A stretch of 64,000 nt of DNA from JALHUB01 sp963719465 (GTDB taxonomy: Bacteria > Chloroflexota > Dehalococcoidia > DSTF01 > JALHUB01), in contig OY970386.1 in NCBI GenBank assembly GCA_963719465.1, positions 1,798,001 through 1,862,000 of the forward strand, written 5' to 3'. Positions 28,618 to 36,008 of the stretch are shown here, in pieces. How positions within the stretch are numbered: position 1 is the first letter of the stretch; each line of letters starts with the position of its first letter. The position numbers and the translations under genes are program-made. The notes under the pieces were generated by a model. It was given only the letters and a program-made list of their open reading frames with translations, did not search any database and was not told where the DNA came from.

Positions 28618-29751
28618 GTGACGACACAGGTGAAGGGTGGCCTTAGCCTCCGCGCCGACGTCATTGACCGCGGCCTTTGCGCTCTTTGCGGCGCCTGCGT
28701 CGGCATGTGCCCATACCTGGCGGCCTACCGCGGCCGGATCGTCGCCCTTGACGACTGCGTGGTGGAGCAGGGGCGCTGCTACGCGTTCTGCCCCCGGACA
28801 TCAACCGATCTCGATGCGGCGAGCGAAGCCGTCTTCGGCGCGCCTTATGACAGCGGGCCGATCGGGCGCATCGTCGAAGTGGTCATGGCGCGGGCGGCTC
28901 GCGAAGACGTGCGGGCGAAGGCGCAGTATGGTGGCTGTGTCAGCGCGCTCGTCGCGTTCGCCATCGAGCGCGGGTTCATCGACGGCGCGATTCTCACGAA
29001 GAGCGATGCGTTGCTGCTGCCGGCCGGCGTGCTGGCGCGCGATGCGTCGGAGGTGCTGTCCGCCGCCGGCTCGAACTATGCGGCCGCGCCGACGCTTGCC
29101 GCTTTCAATCGCGCGACGGCCGAGGCGGACGCTACGCGCATCGGGGTCGTCGCGACGCCGTGCCAGGCGCTGGCGCTCGCGAAAATGCGGGCGTCGCGGC
29201 TGGAAGGTGGCGACAGCATCAGCAAGCTTTCGCTGGTTGTGGGGTTGTTCTGCACCTGGGCGCTCGACTACCAGGCGTTCGCCTCGTTTCTCGCCGAAAG
29301 GATGTCGCTGGAGTGCATCTCGAAGCTCGACATTCCGCCGCCGCCGGCGAACGTTCTGGAGGTGTTCACAGGCTCGGACAAGCTCTCGATCGCGCTCGAC
29401 GAAGTGCGCGCGTTCATCCGTCCGTCCTGCAACGTTTGCCTCGACATGACGGCGGAGTTCGCGGACGTGGCGGTCGGCGCCGCGGAGGGCATCGAGGGCT
29501 GGAACACGGTCATCGTCCGCAGCGAACAAGGCGCTGAGCTGGTGGAGGCGGCGCGAAAAGCGGGAGCTATCGAGACAGACGCACTGCCCGACGCGAACCT
29601 GAGTCACCTCAAAGACGCGTCGACCGGGAAGCGACGGCGGGCGTTCGCGAATATCCGCTCGCTGACGGGCGACGACGATCTCCTTTATTTAGCGTTGCGG
29701 CCGGAGACGCGAGACCGTCTTCTCGGCAGTGGATCAGCGGAAAGCACGTAA
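28618..29751 (+). CDS. FrhB-family Fe-S flavoprotein (coenzyme F420 hydrogenase/dehydrogenase beta-subunit-like)
   Basis: The N-terminus carries a 4Fe-4S pattern (CALCGACVGMCP at 21-32) and further Cys residues (CVVEQGRCYAFCP). The central domain shows the FrhB signature QYGGCVSALVAFA and a conserved ATPCQALAL. A Cys-x2-Cys (SCNVCLDMTAEFADV) follows in the C-terminal half. Family members move electrons between F420 or another flavin and ferredoxin. It is the first gene of an operon with iorA and iorB, so it may pass electrons from indolepyruvate:ferredoxin oxidoreductase. GTG start behind a GGGAGCAGCGA site. F420 use itself is not shown by the sequence. Confidence 0.85.
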   Translation: MTTQVKGGLSLRADVIDRGLCALCGACVGMCPYLAAYRGRIVALDDCVVEQGRCYAFCPRTSTDLDAASEAVFGAPYDSGPIGRIVEVVMARAAREDVRAKAQYGGCVSALVAFAIERGFIDGAILTKSDALLLPAGVLARDASEVLSAAGSNYAAAPTLAAFNRATAEADATRIGVVATPCQALALAKMRASRLEGGDSISKLSLVVGLFCTWALDYQAFASFLAERMSLECISKLDIPPPPANVLEVFTGSDKLSIALDEVRAFIRPSCNVCLDMTAEFADVAVGAAEGIEGWNTVIVRSEQGAELVEAARKAGAIETDALPDANLSHLKDASTGKRRRAFANIRSLTGDDDLLYLALRPETRDRLLGSGSAEST

Positions 29752-29752
29752 C

Positions 29753-31667
29753 ATGGCAAACCTGGCGACCTTCAAGGCGGGCAGTCGACAGCTCTTGATG
29801 GGCAACGAGGCGATCGCCCGCGGCGCCCTCGAGGCGGGCATCGGCTTCGCCGCCGCCTACCCGGGGAACCCTTCGTCGGAGATCATCGGCTCGCTGGCGG
29901 AGGTGGCGAAGGACGCGGGCATCTACGTCGAGTGGTCGGTGAACGAGAAGGTCGCGCTGGAGGCCGCTGCGGCGGCCGCCTTCTCGGGCGTCCGGTCGCT
30001 GGTCGCGATGAAGCATAACGGTCTGAACGTCGTCCTCGACTATCTGATGGGGCTGGCGCTCACGGGTACGAAGGCGGGCATCGTCCTCGCCACCTGCGAC
30101 GACCCGGGCGCACTGTCCAGCACCGAGGAGGAGGACTCGCGGATCGTCGCCAAGTGGGCGAACCTGCCGCTGCTGGAGCCGGGCACCTTCCAGGAAGAGA
30201 AGGAGATGACACGCTGGGCGTACGAGCTGTCCGAGGAGCTGAAGAGCATCGTGCTGGTGCGCGGCGTGACGCGGACCTCGCACGCGCGGGGCGACGTGGA
30301 GATCGGCGAGAGGCTTGAGCCGACGCGGGATGCCCGATTCGCGCCGTCGAACCCGATCGAGTTCACTTCGGTGCCGGCGCCTCTGAAGCACATGCTGGCG
30401 ATCAAGAAGATGGACCGCGCACGCGAGATGTTCGAGACGTCGCCGTTCAACTGGTATGAGGGGCCGGAGAAGCCGCACCTGCTGATCGTGACGTGCGGCA
30501 GCGGCTGGTTCTACGCGCTGGAGGCGGTGAGAGCGCTGGAGCTGGAGAAGAGCGTCGGCATCCTGAAGGTGGCGACGACGTGGCCGCTTCCGGAGAGGCT
30601 GGTTCGCGAGCATTTGCGACGGACCGAGGAGGTGCTGGTCGTCGAGGAGATCGACCCGTTCCTGGAGGGCAATCTGAAGGAGCTGGTCGGCGAGGACCCG
30701 GCGGGCGTCGGGACGGTGCGCTTCTATGGGAAGCGAAGCGGCCACATCCCCGCTTTCGGCGAGATCAACCCGGACATCGTGACGGCCGCTCTGACGCGAA
30801 TCCTGGACATCGAGTATCGCGCCGTCGAGCCGGGGTATTCGAAAAAGGCGATGGCGCTGACGGCGCCGTTCACGCACGGGCGCATCGTCGGCTTCTGCGC
30901 GGGCTGTCCGCACCGGGCGACGTTCTGGGCGATCAAGAACGCGCTGAAGCTGGACGGGCGCGACGGCTTCGTGAGCGGCGACATCGGTTGCTACTCGATG
31001 GCGGTCGGTCCGGCCGGCTACTTCCAGGTGAAGACGATGCAGGCGATGGGCTCCGGGACGGGGATGGCCTGCGGCTTCGGCAAGCTGGGGGAGTTCGGCT
31101 TCACGCAGCCGGTGCTGACGGTCTGCGGCGATTCGACATTCTATCACGCGACTATACCGGCAATAATCAGCGGCATCTATAACAAGGCCGACTTCACGCT
31201 GCTCGTGCTGGACAACAGCGCGACGGCGATGACGGGCTTCCAGCCGCACCCGGGCACGGGCCGCAGCGCGACGGGCGAGGAAACGCCGACGGTCGACATT
31301 CCGACGCTGTGTCGGGCGATGGGCGTCCGCGTCGAAGAGACGGACCCCTTCGACCTGCAGGGGACGACGCAGAAGCTGCTCGACCTGATGCAGGGCGAGG
31401 GCGTGCGCGTGCTGGTGGTGAAGCGAGAGTGCGCGCTGGTCCGTGCCCGCAAGGAGAAGGCGGCGTTCAAGATGCGCGTCGACGTTCGAGCGCTGTCTGG
31501 GTGAAAGCTGCGGCTGCTCGCGGCTGTGCATGCGCGTCTTCCAGTGCCCGGCGCTTATGTGGGATGTGCCTCAAGGCGTCGCTGGCATCGACGAGGTGCT
31601 CTGCGCCGGCTGCGGCGTGTGCGCGGACATCTGCCCGGCGGGAGCGATCATCAGGGAGCCGGCGTGA
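29753..31667 (+). CDS. iorA: Indolepyruvate:ferredoxin oxidoreductase alpha subunit, frameshifted before its ferredoxin domain
   Basis: Thiamine-diphosphate enzyme converting aryl- or branched 2-oxoacids to acyl-CoA with reduction of ferredoxin. The pyrimidine-binding half starts GNEAIARGALEAG and YPGNPSSEI; the diphosphate-binding half has GDIGCYSMA, GDSTFYHATIPAI and LDNSATAMTGFQPHPG. The frame as written ends at 31504. Removing one T from the TT at 31485-31486 restores VDVERCLGESCGCSRLC and the two-cluster ferredoxin domain (CAGCGVCADICPAGAI), ending at 31665-31667. Its stop then overlaps the iorB start, as expected for an intact operon, so the frameshift is probably an artefact. An alternative GTG start lies at 29729. 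Confidence 0.92.
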
Positions 31668-32275
31668 TGGCGGAGAAAGAACCGCTTAACATAATTATCA
31701 CCGGCGTCGGCGGGCAGGGGAACGTGCTCCTGTCGCAGATGGTCGGGAAAGCGCTCGTTCGAGCCGGCTTTCATACGACGATAGGCGAGACGTATGGGGC
31801 GTCGCAGCGCGGCGGCGCGGTGATGAGCCATCTGCGGGTGTCGCGGCGAATGCAGTACGGACCGCTCATAGGCGAAGGACAGGCGGACGTGATCGTGGGG
31901 CTGGAGCCCATAGAGACGCTCCGAGTTCTGGCGCAGTATGGGAACACCGACGTTACGGCGATCACGAACTCGCGACCGGTGTTTCCGGCGGCGGTGAGCA
32001 GCGGCGGTGCGAAGTACCCGACGGCGGAGGAGATCGCTATGACGTTGGCGGAGCTGTCGAGTCGATCGTGGGTGGTCGACGCCACTGACATCGCGCTCGA
32101 GCTGGGACCACCGATTCTGGCGAATGTGGTGATGATGGGGACGCTTGCCGGCTGCGGGATCCTGCCGGTCGGCATCGAGGCCTTCGAGGACGAGCTGCGC
32201 GAGAGTATGCCTGCGGACCGCCTGGAGATGAATCTGGAGGCGTTCCGTCGCGGGACGGCGGTGGTTGGTCGGTGA
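31667..32275 (+). CDS. iorB: Indolepyruvate:ferredoxin oxidoreductase beta subunit
   Basis: A 202-residue gamma-type subunit of 2-oxoacid:ferredoxin oxidoreductases. It begins with the conserved nucleotide-fold ITGVGGQGNVLLSQMVG and contains GETYGASQRGGAVMSHLR, both diagnostic. The ATG (31667) overlaps the stop of the restored iorA frame by one base; a GTG three bases upstream is an alternative. Partner of IorA in the cytoplasm. Confidence 0.94.
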   Translation: MAEKEPLNIIITGVGGQGNVLLSQMVGKALVRAGFHTTIGETYGASQRGGAVMSHLRVSRRMQYGPLIGEGQADVIVGLEPIETLRVLAQYGNTDVTAITNSRPVFPAAVSSGGAKYPTAEEIAMTLAELSSRSWVVDATDIALELGPPILANVVMMGTLAGCGILPVGIEAFEDELRESMPADRLEMNLEAFRRGTAVVGR

Positions 32276-32303
32276 GTGGGAATCGCGATAGGTGCTGAGG
32301 TGG

Positions 32304-32326
32304 GCGCGAGCCCGTAGGGCTCGCGC
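32304..32326 (+). terminator. Perfect 10-bp hairpin after iorB
   Basis: GCGCGAGCCC-GTA-GGGCTCGCGC, a perfect stem with a three-base loop, 29 bases after the iorB stop. There is no T-tract; a second hairpin follows immediately. Probable transcription end of the FrhB-iorA-iorB operon. Confidence 0.6.
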
Positions 32327-32331
32327 TGTGT

Positions 32332-32353
32332 GCGCCCGCCGACAGGCGGGCGC
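32332..32353 (+). terminator. Second hairpin of a tandem pair
   Basis: GCGCCCGCC-GACA-GGCGGGCGC, a perfect 9-bp stem, five bases after the previous hairpin. The pair looks like a double terminator or palindromic repeat. The remaining bases up to the next gene at 32551 show only its ribosome binding site. Confidence 0.55.
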
Positions 32354-32550
32354 CCGAACCCACGCTGCTAGAAGCAACGAAGCCATCATGTTACGCCGGC
32401 ATCGCATGAATCGCGCGAGACGGCAGTGCGGCGTGCGATGATCGACGCTAGGTGGCGCTCGCAGCCGTCGCCATGCGCCTCCGCGCGTTGGCGCTCTTCC
32501 TTCGACTCGCTGTATGATCCGCTCGATTCCGATTGAGTAAAGGGGGATCG

Positions 32551-33774
32551 GTGGCGCGAGGCGCGTTCCACGGCGTCGAGGTCGTCGAGCTGGGCAGCAT
32601 GGTCTCCGGACCGTATTGCGGTAAGCTTCTGGCGGACATGGGCGCCAACGTCGTGAAGGTCGAGGAGCTGCCGGACGGCGATCCGACGCGTCGGCGCGGC
32701 CCGTTTCCGGACGACAAGCCGCACGCCGAACGAAGCGGCCTCTTTCTTAACCTGAACACCAGCAAACGCGGCGTTGCCCTCGACGTCGCGAACCCGGCGG
32801 GTCGCGAGGTCCTCGATCGGCTCGTCGCCTGGGCGGACGTTATCGTCGACAATCATCCGGTCGGCTGGCTGGAATCGAGGGGCCTCGAGTGGGAGACGCT
32901 GCATCGGCGTCATCCGAAGCTCATCGTCGCGTCGATCACGCCGTACGGGCGCAGCGGCCGGCGATTGCGCTTCAAAGGGACGGACCTGACCGGCTACCTT
33001 TCCGGCGGCGTCGGCACGCTTCTGCCGCCGCGCTCCGAGGACATCAGCCGTCCGCCCGTGAAGACCGGCGGCTATCCGACCGGCTACCACGCCGGGCTGA
33101 CCGCCGCCTTTGCCGTCGCCGCGGCGCTGCTCGGCTGCGAGGACGGTGGAGGCAGCCTGATCGACGTGTCTGAGCAGGAAAGCATCCTGTCGCTGATCCG
33201 CGGCGTCCTTGCGAACAACGTTCATCAGCGAGTCACGTGGAGTCGCGTGACGGATCGTCCGCCGTACATGGGCAGGATGCCCTGCGCTGATGGGTTCGTC
33301 GTGCTGTTCATCGTCGAAGACTCACACTGGCGCGGTCTGGTCGAGCTCATGGGGAATCCGGATTGGGCCTCAGGCGAGGAGTGGAACAGCTTCCCTTATC
33401 GAATGGGCCACCTGTTCGAGATCGGCGAGAAGATGGACGAGTGGTCGAAGACGCAGAAGAAAGAAGACTTCCACCACCAGGGCTCGGCGGAAGGCTTTTC
33501 GGTCGGCACAGTATACAACGCCGAGGAGGTGCTGAACAGCCGGCAGTACGCCTCTCGCGACTACTTCGTCGACGTGGAACACCCGGAAGCCGGCAAGTTC
33601 AGGTATGCCGGTTGGCCCTACAAGATGACCGCCTCGCCGCCGCAGGTCAGCCGGCCGGCGCCACTTCTCGGCCAGCACAACGATGAAGTGCTCCGCGACG
33701 CGCTCGGCTATTCTGAAGACGAATGTCGGGCGCTCCGCGAGTCGCGGGCAGTCTGGAAGGACACGAGGCCGTGA
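32551..33774 (+). CDS. Family III CoA-transferase (CaiB/BaiF), catalytic Asp apparently replaced
   Basis: A 407-residue CaiB/BaiF/FRC-type protein: VEVVELGSMVSGPYCGKLLADMGANVVKVE at the start (quoted in part as GPYCGKLLADMGA), a middle Rossmann part, and TPYGRSGRR. The GTG at 32551 follows AAAGGGGG. In this family the CoA-accepting aspartate lies in a G-(x)4-D-x3-G segment. Here the matching stretch is GGYPTGYHAG, with Gly178 at the Asp position, so this copy may be inactive alone. It overlaps the next CoA-transferase gene by four bases, suggesting a heteromeric enzyme. Substrate unknown. Confidence 0.85.
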   Translation: MARGAFHGVEVVELGSMVSGPYCGKLLADMGANVVKVEELPDGDPTRRRGPFPDDKPHAERSGLFLNLNTSKRGVALDVANPAGREVLDRLVAWADVIVDNHPVGWLESRGLEWETLHRRHPKLIVASITPYGRSGRRLRFKGTDLTGYLSGGVGTLLPPRSEDISRPPVKTGGYPTGYHAGLTAAFAVAAALLGCEDGGGSLIDVSEQESILSLIRGVLANNVHQRVTWSRVTDRPPYMGRMPCADGFVVLFIVEDSHWRGLVELMGNPDWASGEEWNSFPYRMGHLFEIGEKMDEWSKTQKKEDFHHQGSAEGFSVGTVYNAEEVLNSRQYASRDYFVDVEHPEAGKFRYAGWPYKMTASPPQVSRPAPLLGQHNDEVLRDALGYSEDECRALRESRAVWKDTRP

Positions 33775-35003
33775 GCGAACAACGTCTGCCCCTGGAAGGC
33801 GTCCGCGTCGTCGACATGACCTGGGTGTGGGCCGGCCCGTTTTGCAGCATGCTGCTCGCATCCCTGGGCGCCGAAGTCATCAAAGTCGAGAGCCGTGACC
33901 GTCTCGATTTCTTTCGCCGCTACGTCATCTGGCCACTCGCCGACGCCGAGCCAACAGAGCTGGGGACGGAGGAATCGATGATGTTCCTCATCGCCAACAT
34001 GAGCAAGCTCAGCGTCACGCTCAACCTGGCGACACCGAAAGGCATGGAGCTGCTCAAGCGCCTCATCGCGGTCAGCGACGTGGTCGTCGAGAACATGCGG
34101 CCCGGCGCGATGGAGCGAATGGGGCTTGGCTACCAGGCGCTGGCCCAGATCAGGCCGGGGATCATTATGCTTTCGTCCAGCGCCCGCGGTGGCGAGGGTC
34201 CCGAATGCAACTATGCCGGCTACGCCGCTGTCAACCACGCCGTCGGCGGCGGTGCCCACATTACCGGCTACGAAGACGGGCCTCCCGCCCACGCCGTCGG
34301 CGACGTCGACATCATGAACGCGACCGCCTCTGCTTTCGCCATCCTGGCTGCGCTCCACCATCGCCGGCAGACGGGCGAAGGGCAGTACATCGATTTCTCT
34401 CAGTGCGAAGGCGTCACATCCTTGATCGGCGAGGTGGTCCTGGACTACCAGATGACCGGTCGCATTCCCGGCCGCAAAGGCAACAAAGACGAGCTCATGG
34501 CGCCGCACAACGTCTACCCCTGCTGGGGGATAGACCGCTGGCTGGCCATCGCCGTGGAGACCAACGAGGAGTTCGCCGCGCTTTGCGAAGTAATGGAGAT
34601 GCCGCAGCTCGCGAGCGATCCTCGCTTCGTCGACGCGGCGGCCCGCAAGCGCAACGAGGCGGAGCTGGACGAGATCGTGGCGTCCTGGACGCGAAAGCAG
34701 GACCGCGACCATGCTGCGAACCGCCTCGCCGTCGCTGGAGTCGCTGCCGCGCCTGCCCGCGACGGCCAGGATCTTTTCCGCGACCCGCATCTGCGTGAGC
34801 GGAGCGCTTTCGTAGAGGTGGAACGACCCGACGGCCGCGGCAAGTACGACCTGGTAGGGATGCCGTGGAAGATGTCGAACTGCGAGCCGCGGCTGAAGCG
34901 AGCGCCGACGCTCGGTGAGCACAACGGCTACGTGCTGGAAAAAATACTTGGCCTGACGCCGGCCGAGATCGAGCGGCTGCAGGGTGAAGGCGTTATCGGC
35001 TGA
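33771..35003 (+). CDS. Family III CoA-transferase (CaiB/BaiF), catalytic Asp present
   Basis: A second 410-residue family member starting at a GTGA overlap with the previous gene. N-terminal signature VRVVDMTWVWAGPFCSMLL and GAEVIKVES. The candidate catalytic aspartate is Asp180 in GDVDIMNA. C-terminal sequence includes the usual PTLGEHNGYVLEKILG. It transfers CoA between a carboxylate and an acyl-CoA in the cytoplasm. Together with the Asp-less neighbour it may form a heterodimer or heterotetramer, as in benzylsuccinate CoA-transferase-type pairs (from memory). Neighbouring IorAB and thioesterase genes point to aryl or branched acyl-CoA metabolism. Confidence 0.9.
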   Translation: MSEQRLPLEGVRVVDMTWVWAGPFCSMLLASLGAEVIKVESRDRLDFFRRYVIWPLADAEPTELGTEESMMFLIANMSKLSVTLNLATPKGMELLKRLIAVSDVVVENMRPGAMERMGLGYQALAQIRPGIIMLSSSARGGEGPECNYAGYAAVNHAVGGGAHITGYEDGPPAHAVGDVDIMNATASAFAILAALHHRRQTGEGQYIDFSQCEGVTSLIGEVVLDYQMTGRIPGRKGNKDELMAPHNVYPCWGIDRWLAIAVETNEEFAALCEVMEMPQLASDPRFVDAAARKRNEAELDEIVASWTRKQDRDHAANRLAVAGVAAAPARDGQDLFRDPHLRERSAFVEVERPDGRGKYDLVGMPWKMSNCEPRLKRAPTLGEHNGYVLEKILGLTPAEIERLQGEGVIG

Positions 35004-35030
35004 GCATTCGAGGACCAGGGAAGGACTATC

Positions 35031-35465
35031 GTGGCTGACGAAGAGCACTTTCGGCGGCTGGAGCGAATGTTTGCCGGCGCCCCGATCAACCAGTACTTCC
35101 GTCCGACGATGCGCGTGTCGGAGGGGCGGGCGGTCATAACGATAGGAGTGCGCCGAGACTTCTTTCACGCCGCAAACACCGTCCACGCGGCGCTCTACTT
35201 CAAGATCCTGGACGACGCCGCCTTCTTCGCCGTCAACTCGCTGGTGACGGACGTGTTCATGCTTACGGCGTCGCTGAACGCGCACCTGTTGCGGCCGGCC
35301 TCAGAGGGGGAGATCACGGCGGTCGGCGAAGTGGTACACCGTTCGCGTCGCCTCTTCGTCGCGGAGTCGAAGATCACGAATTCAGCGGGCAAGGAGCTTG
35401 CACGGGCAAGCGCAACCTTCATGCGCAGCGATATCCCGCTCTCGCCGGAAATCGGCTACGTCTAG
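35031..35465 (+). CDS. PaaI-type hotdog-fold thioesterase
   Basis: A 144-residue single hotdog domain. The helix segment FHAANTVHAALYFKILDDAAFFAVNS fits the PaaI family (quoted here to show position ~45-70; the key part is NTVHAALYFKILDDA). The conserved turn LNAHLLRPASEGEI follows. These cytoplasmic enzymes hydrolyse acyl-CoA esters, often phenylacetyl-CoA type, releasing CoA. GTG start with GGAAGGA seven bases upstream. It ends the CoA-transferase operon and may recycle CoA trapped in dead-end esters. Confidence 0.85.
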   Translation: MADEEHFRRLERMFAGAPINQYFRPTMRVSEGRAVITIGVRRDFFHAANTVHAALYFKILDDAAFFAVNSLVTDVFMLTASLNAHLLRPASEGEITAVGEVVHRSRRLFVAESKITNSAGKELARASATFMRSDIPLSPEIGYV

Positions 35466-35519
35466 GTAAGATCGCTGCCTTTCGCGAGTGTGGGTCGACG
35501 CGGCTGTGGAGGGGACCTG

Positions 35520-35831
35520 CTAGATCTGCGCCTGCTGGCTCTCGGAGCCGTGTGTCGTGTAACAATCGCGGCAGTAGACAGGCCTGCCTTCCTTCGGCTG
35601 GAAGGGGACGGTCGTTTCTTTGCCGCAGGCCGCGCAGACGGCGGGGAACATCTCCCGCGTTCGGACGGAGCTTCCGCCGGCGGCGCGTTCGCTGCGTCGG
35701 GCGGCGCGACAAGTCGGACAACGCTTTGGCTCAGTGTAGGACCTGCTGGCGAAGAACTCCTGTTCCTCTACTGTGAAGACGAATTCCGCTCCACACCCCT
35801 GGCATGTCAGGACCCTTTCTTCGAATGGCAC
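35520..35831 (-). CDS. Double zinc-ribbon protein (CxxC-x17-CxxC type)
   Basis: A 103-residue protein with four Cys-x2-Cys pairs: CQGCGAEF and CPTCRAAR form the first ribbon around FVFTVEEQEFFASR, and CAACGKET with CRDCY form the second around VPFQPKEGRPVY. The GTG at 35831 is chosen because AAGGAGG lies eight bases upstream; the longer frame adds an unlikely basic leader. Such proteins are common in Chloroflexota genomes, function unknown; nucleic-acid or ribosome binding is possible. It is transcribed towards the thioesterase gene. Confidence 0.82.
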   Translation of the reverse strand: MPFEERVLTCQGCGAEFVFTVEEQEFFASRSYTEPKRCPTCRAARRSERAAGGSSVRTREMFPAVCAACGKETTVPFQPKEGRPVYCRDCYTTHGSESQQAQI

Positions 35832-36008
35832 GGCGATGACCTCCTTTGAAGAGCCGGCGCGCCTTGTCACTGGCCTGTTTTGGCGGAACGCCGAGGCCAA
35901 ATAGCAGTGCCGGATTTCCAGACGCCGATAGACTAGAACATCCAAAAAGAAATTGCAAGTACTTTCCCTAAGGGAATTGACCGGCGGCTCACGTGCCGTG
36001 AAGCTCGC

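Noticed and set aside
29609..31531. 640-residue open frame on the minus strand opposite iorA
   Set aside because: Arg/His/Leu-rich antisense shadow of a GC-rich gene; the plus strand carries clear IorA motifs.
33708..35285. 525-residue minus-strand frame opposite the second CoA-transferase
   Set aside because: No domain or start signal; the plus-strand protein is conserved.
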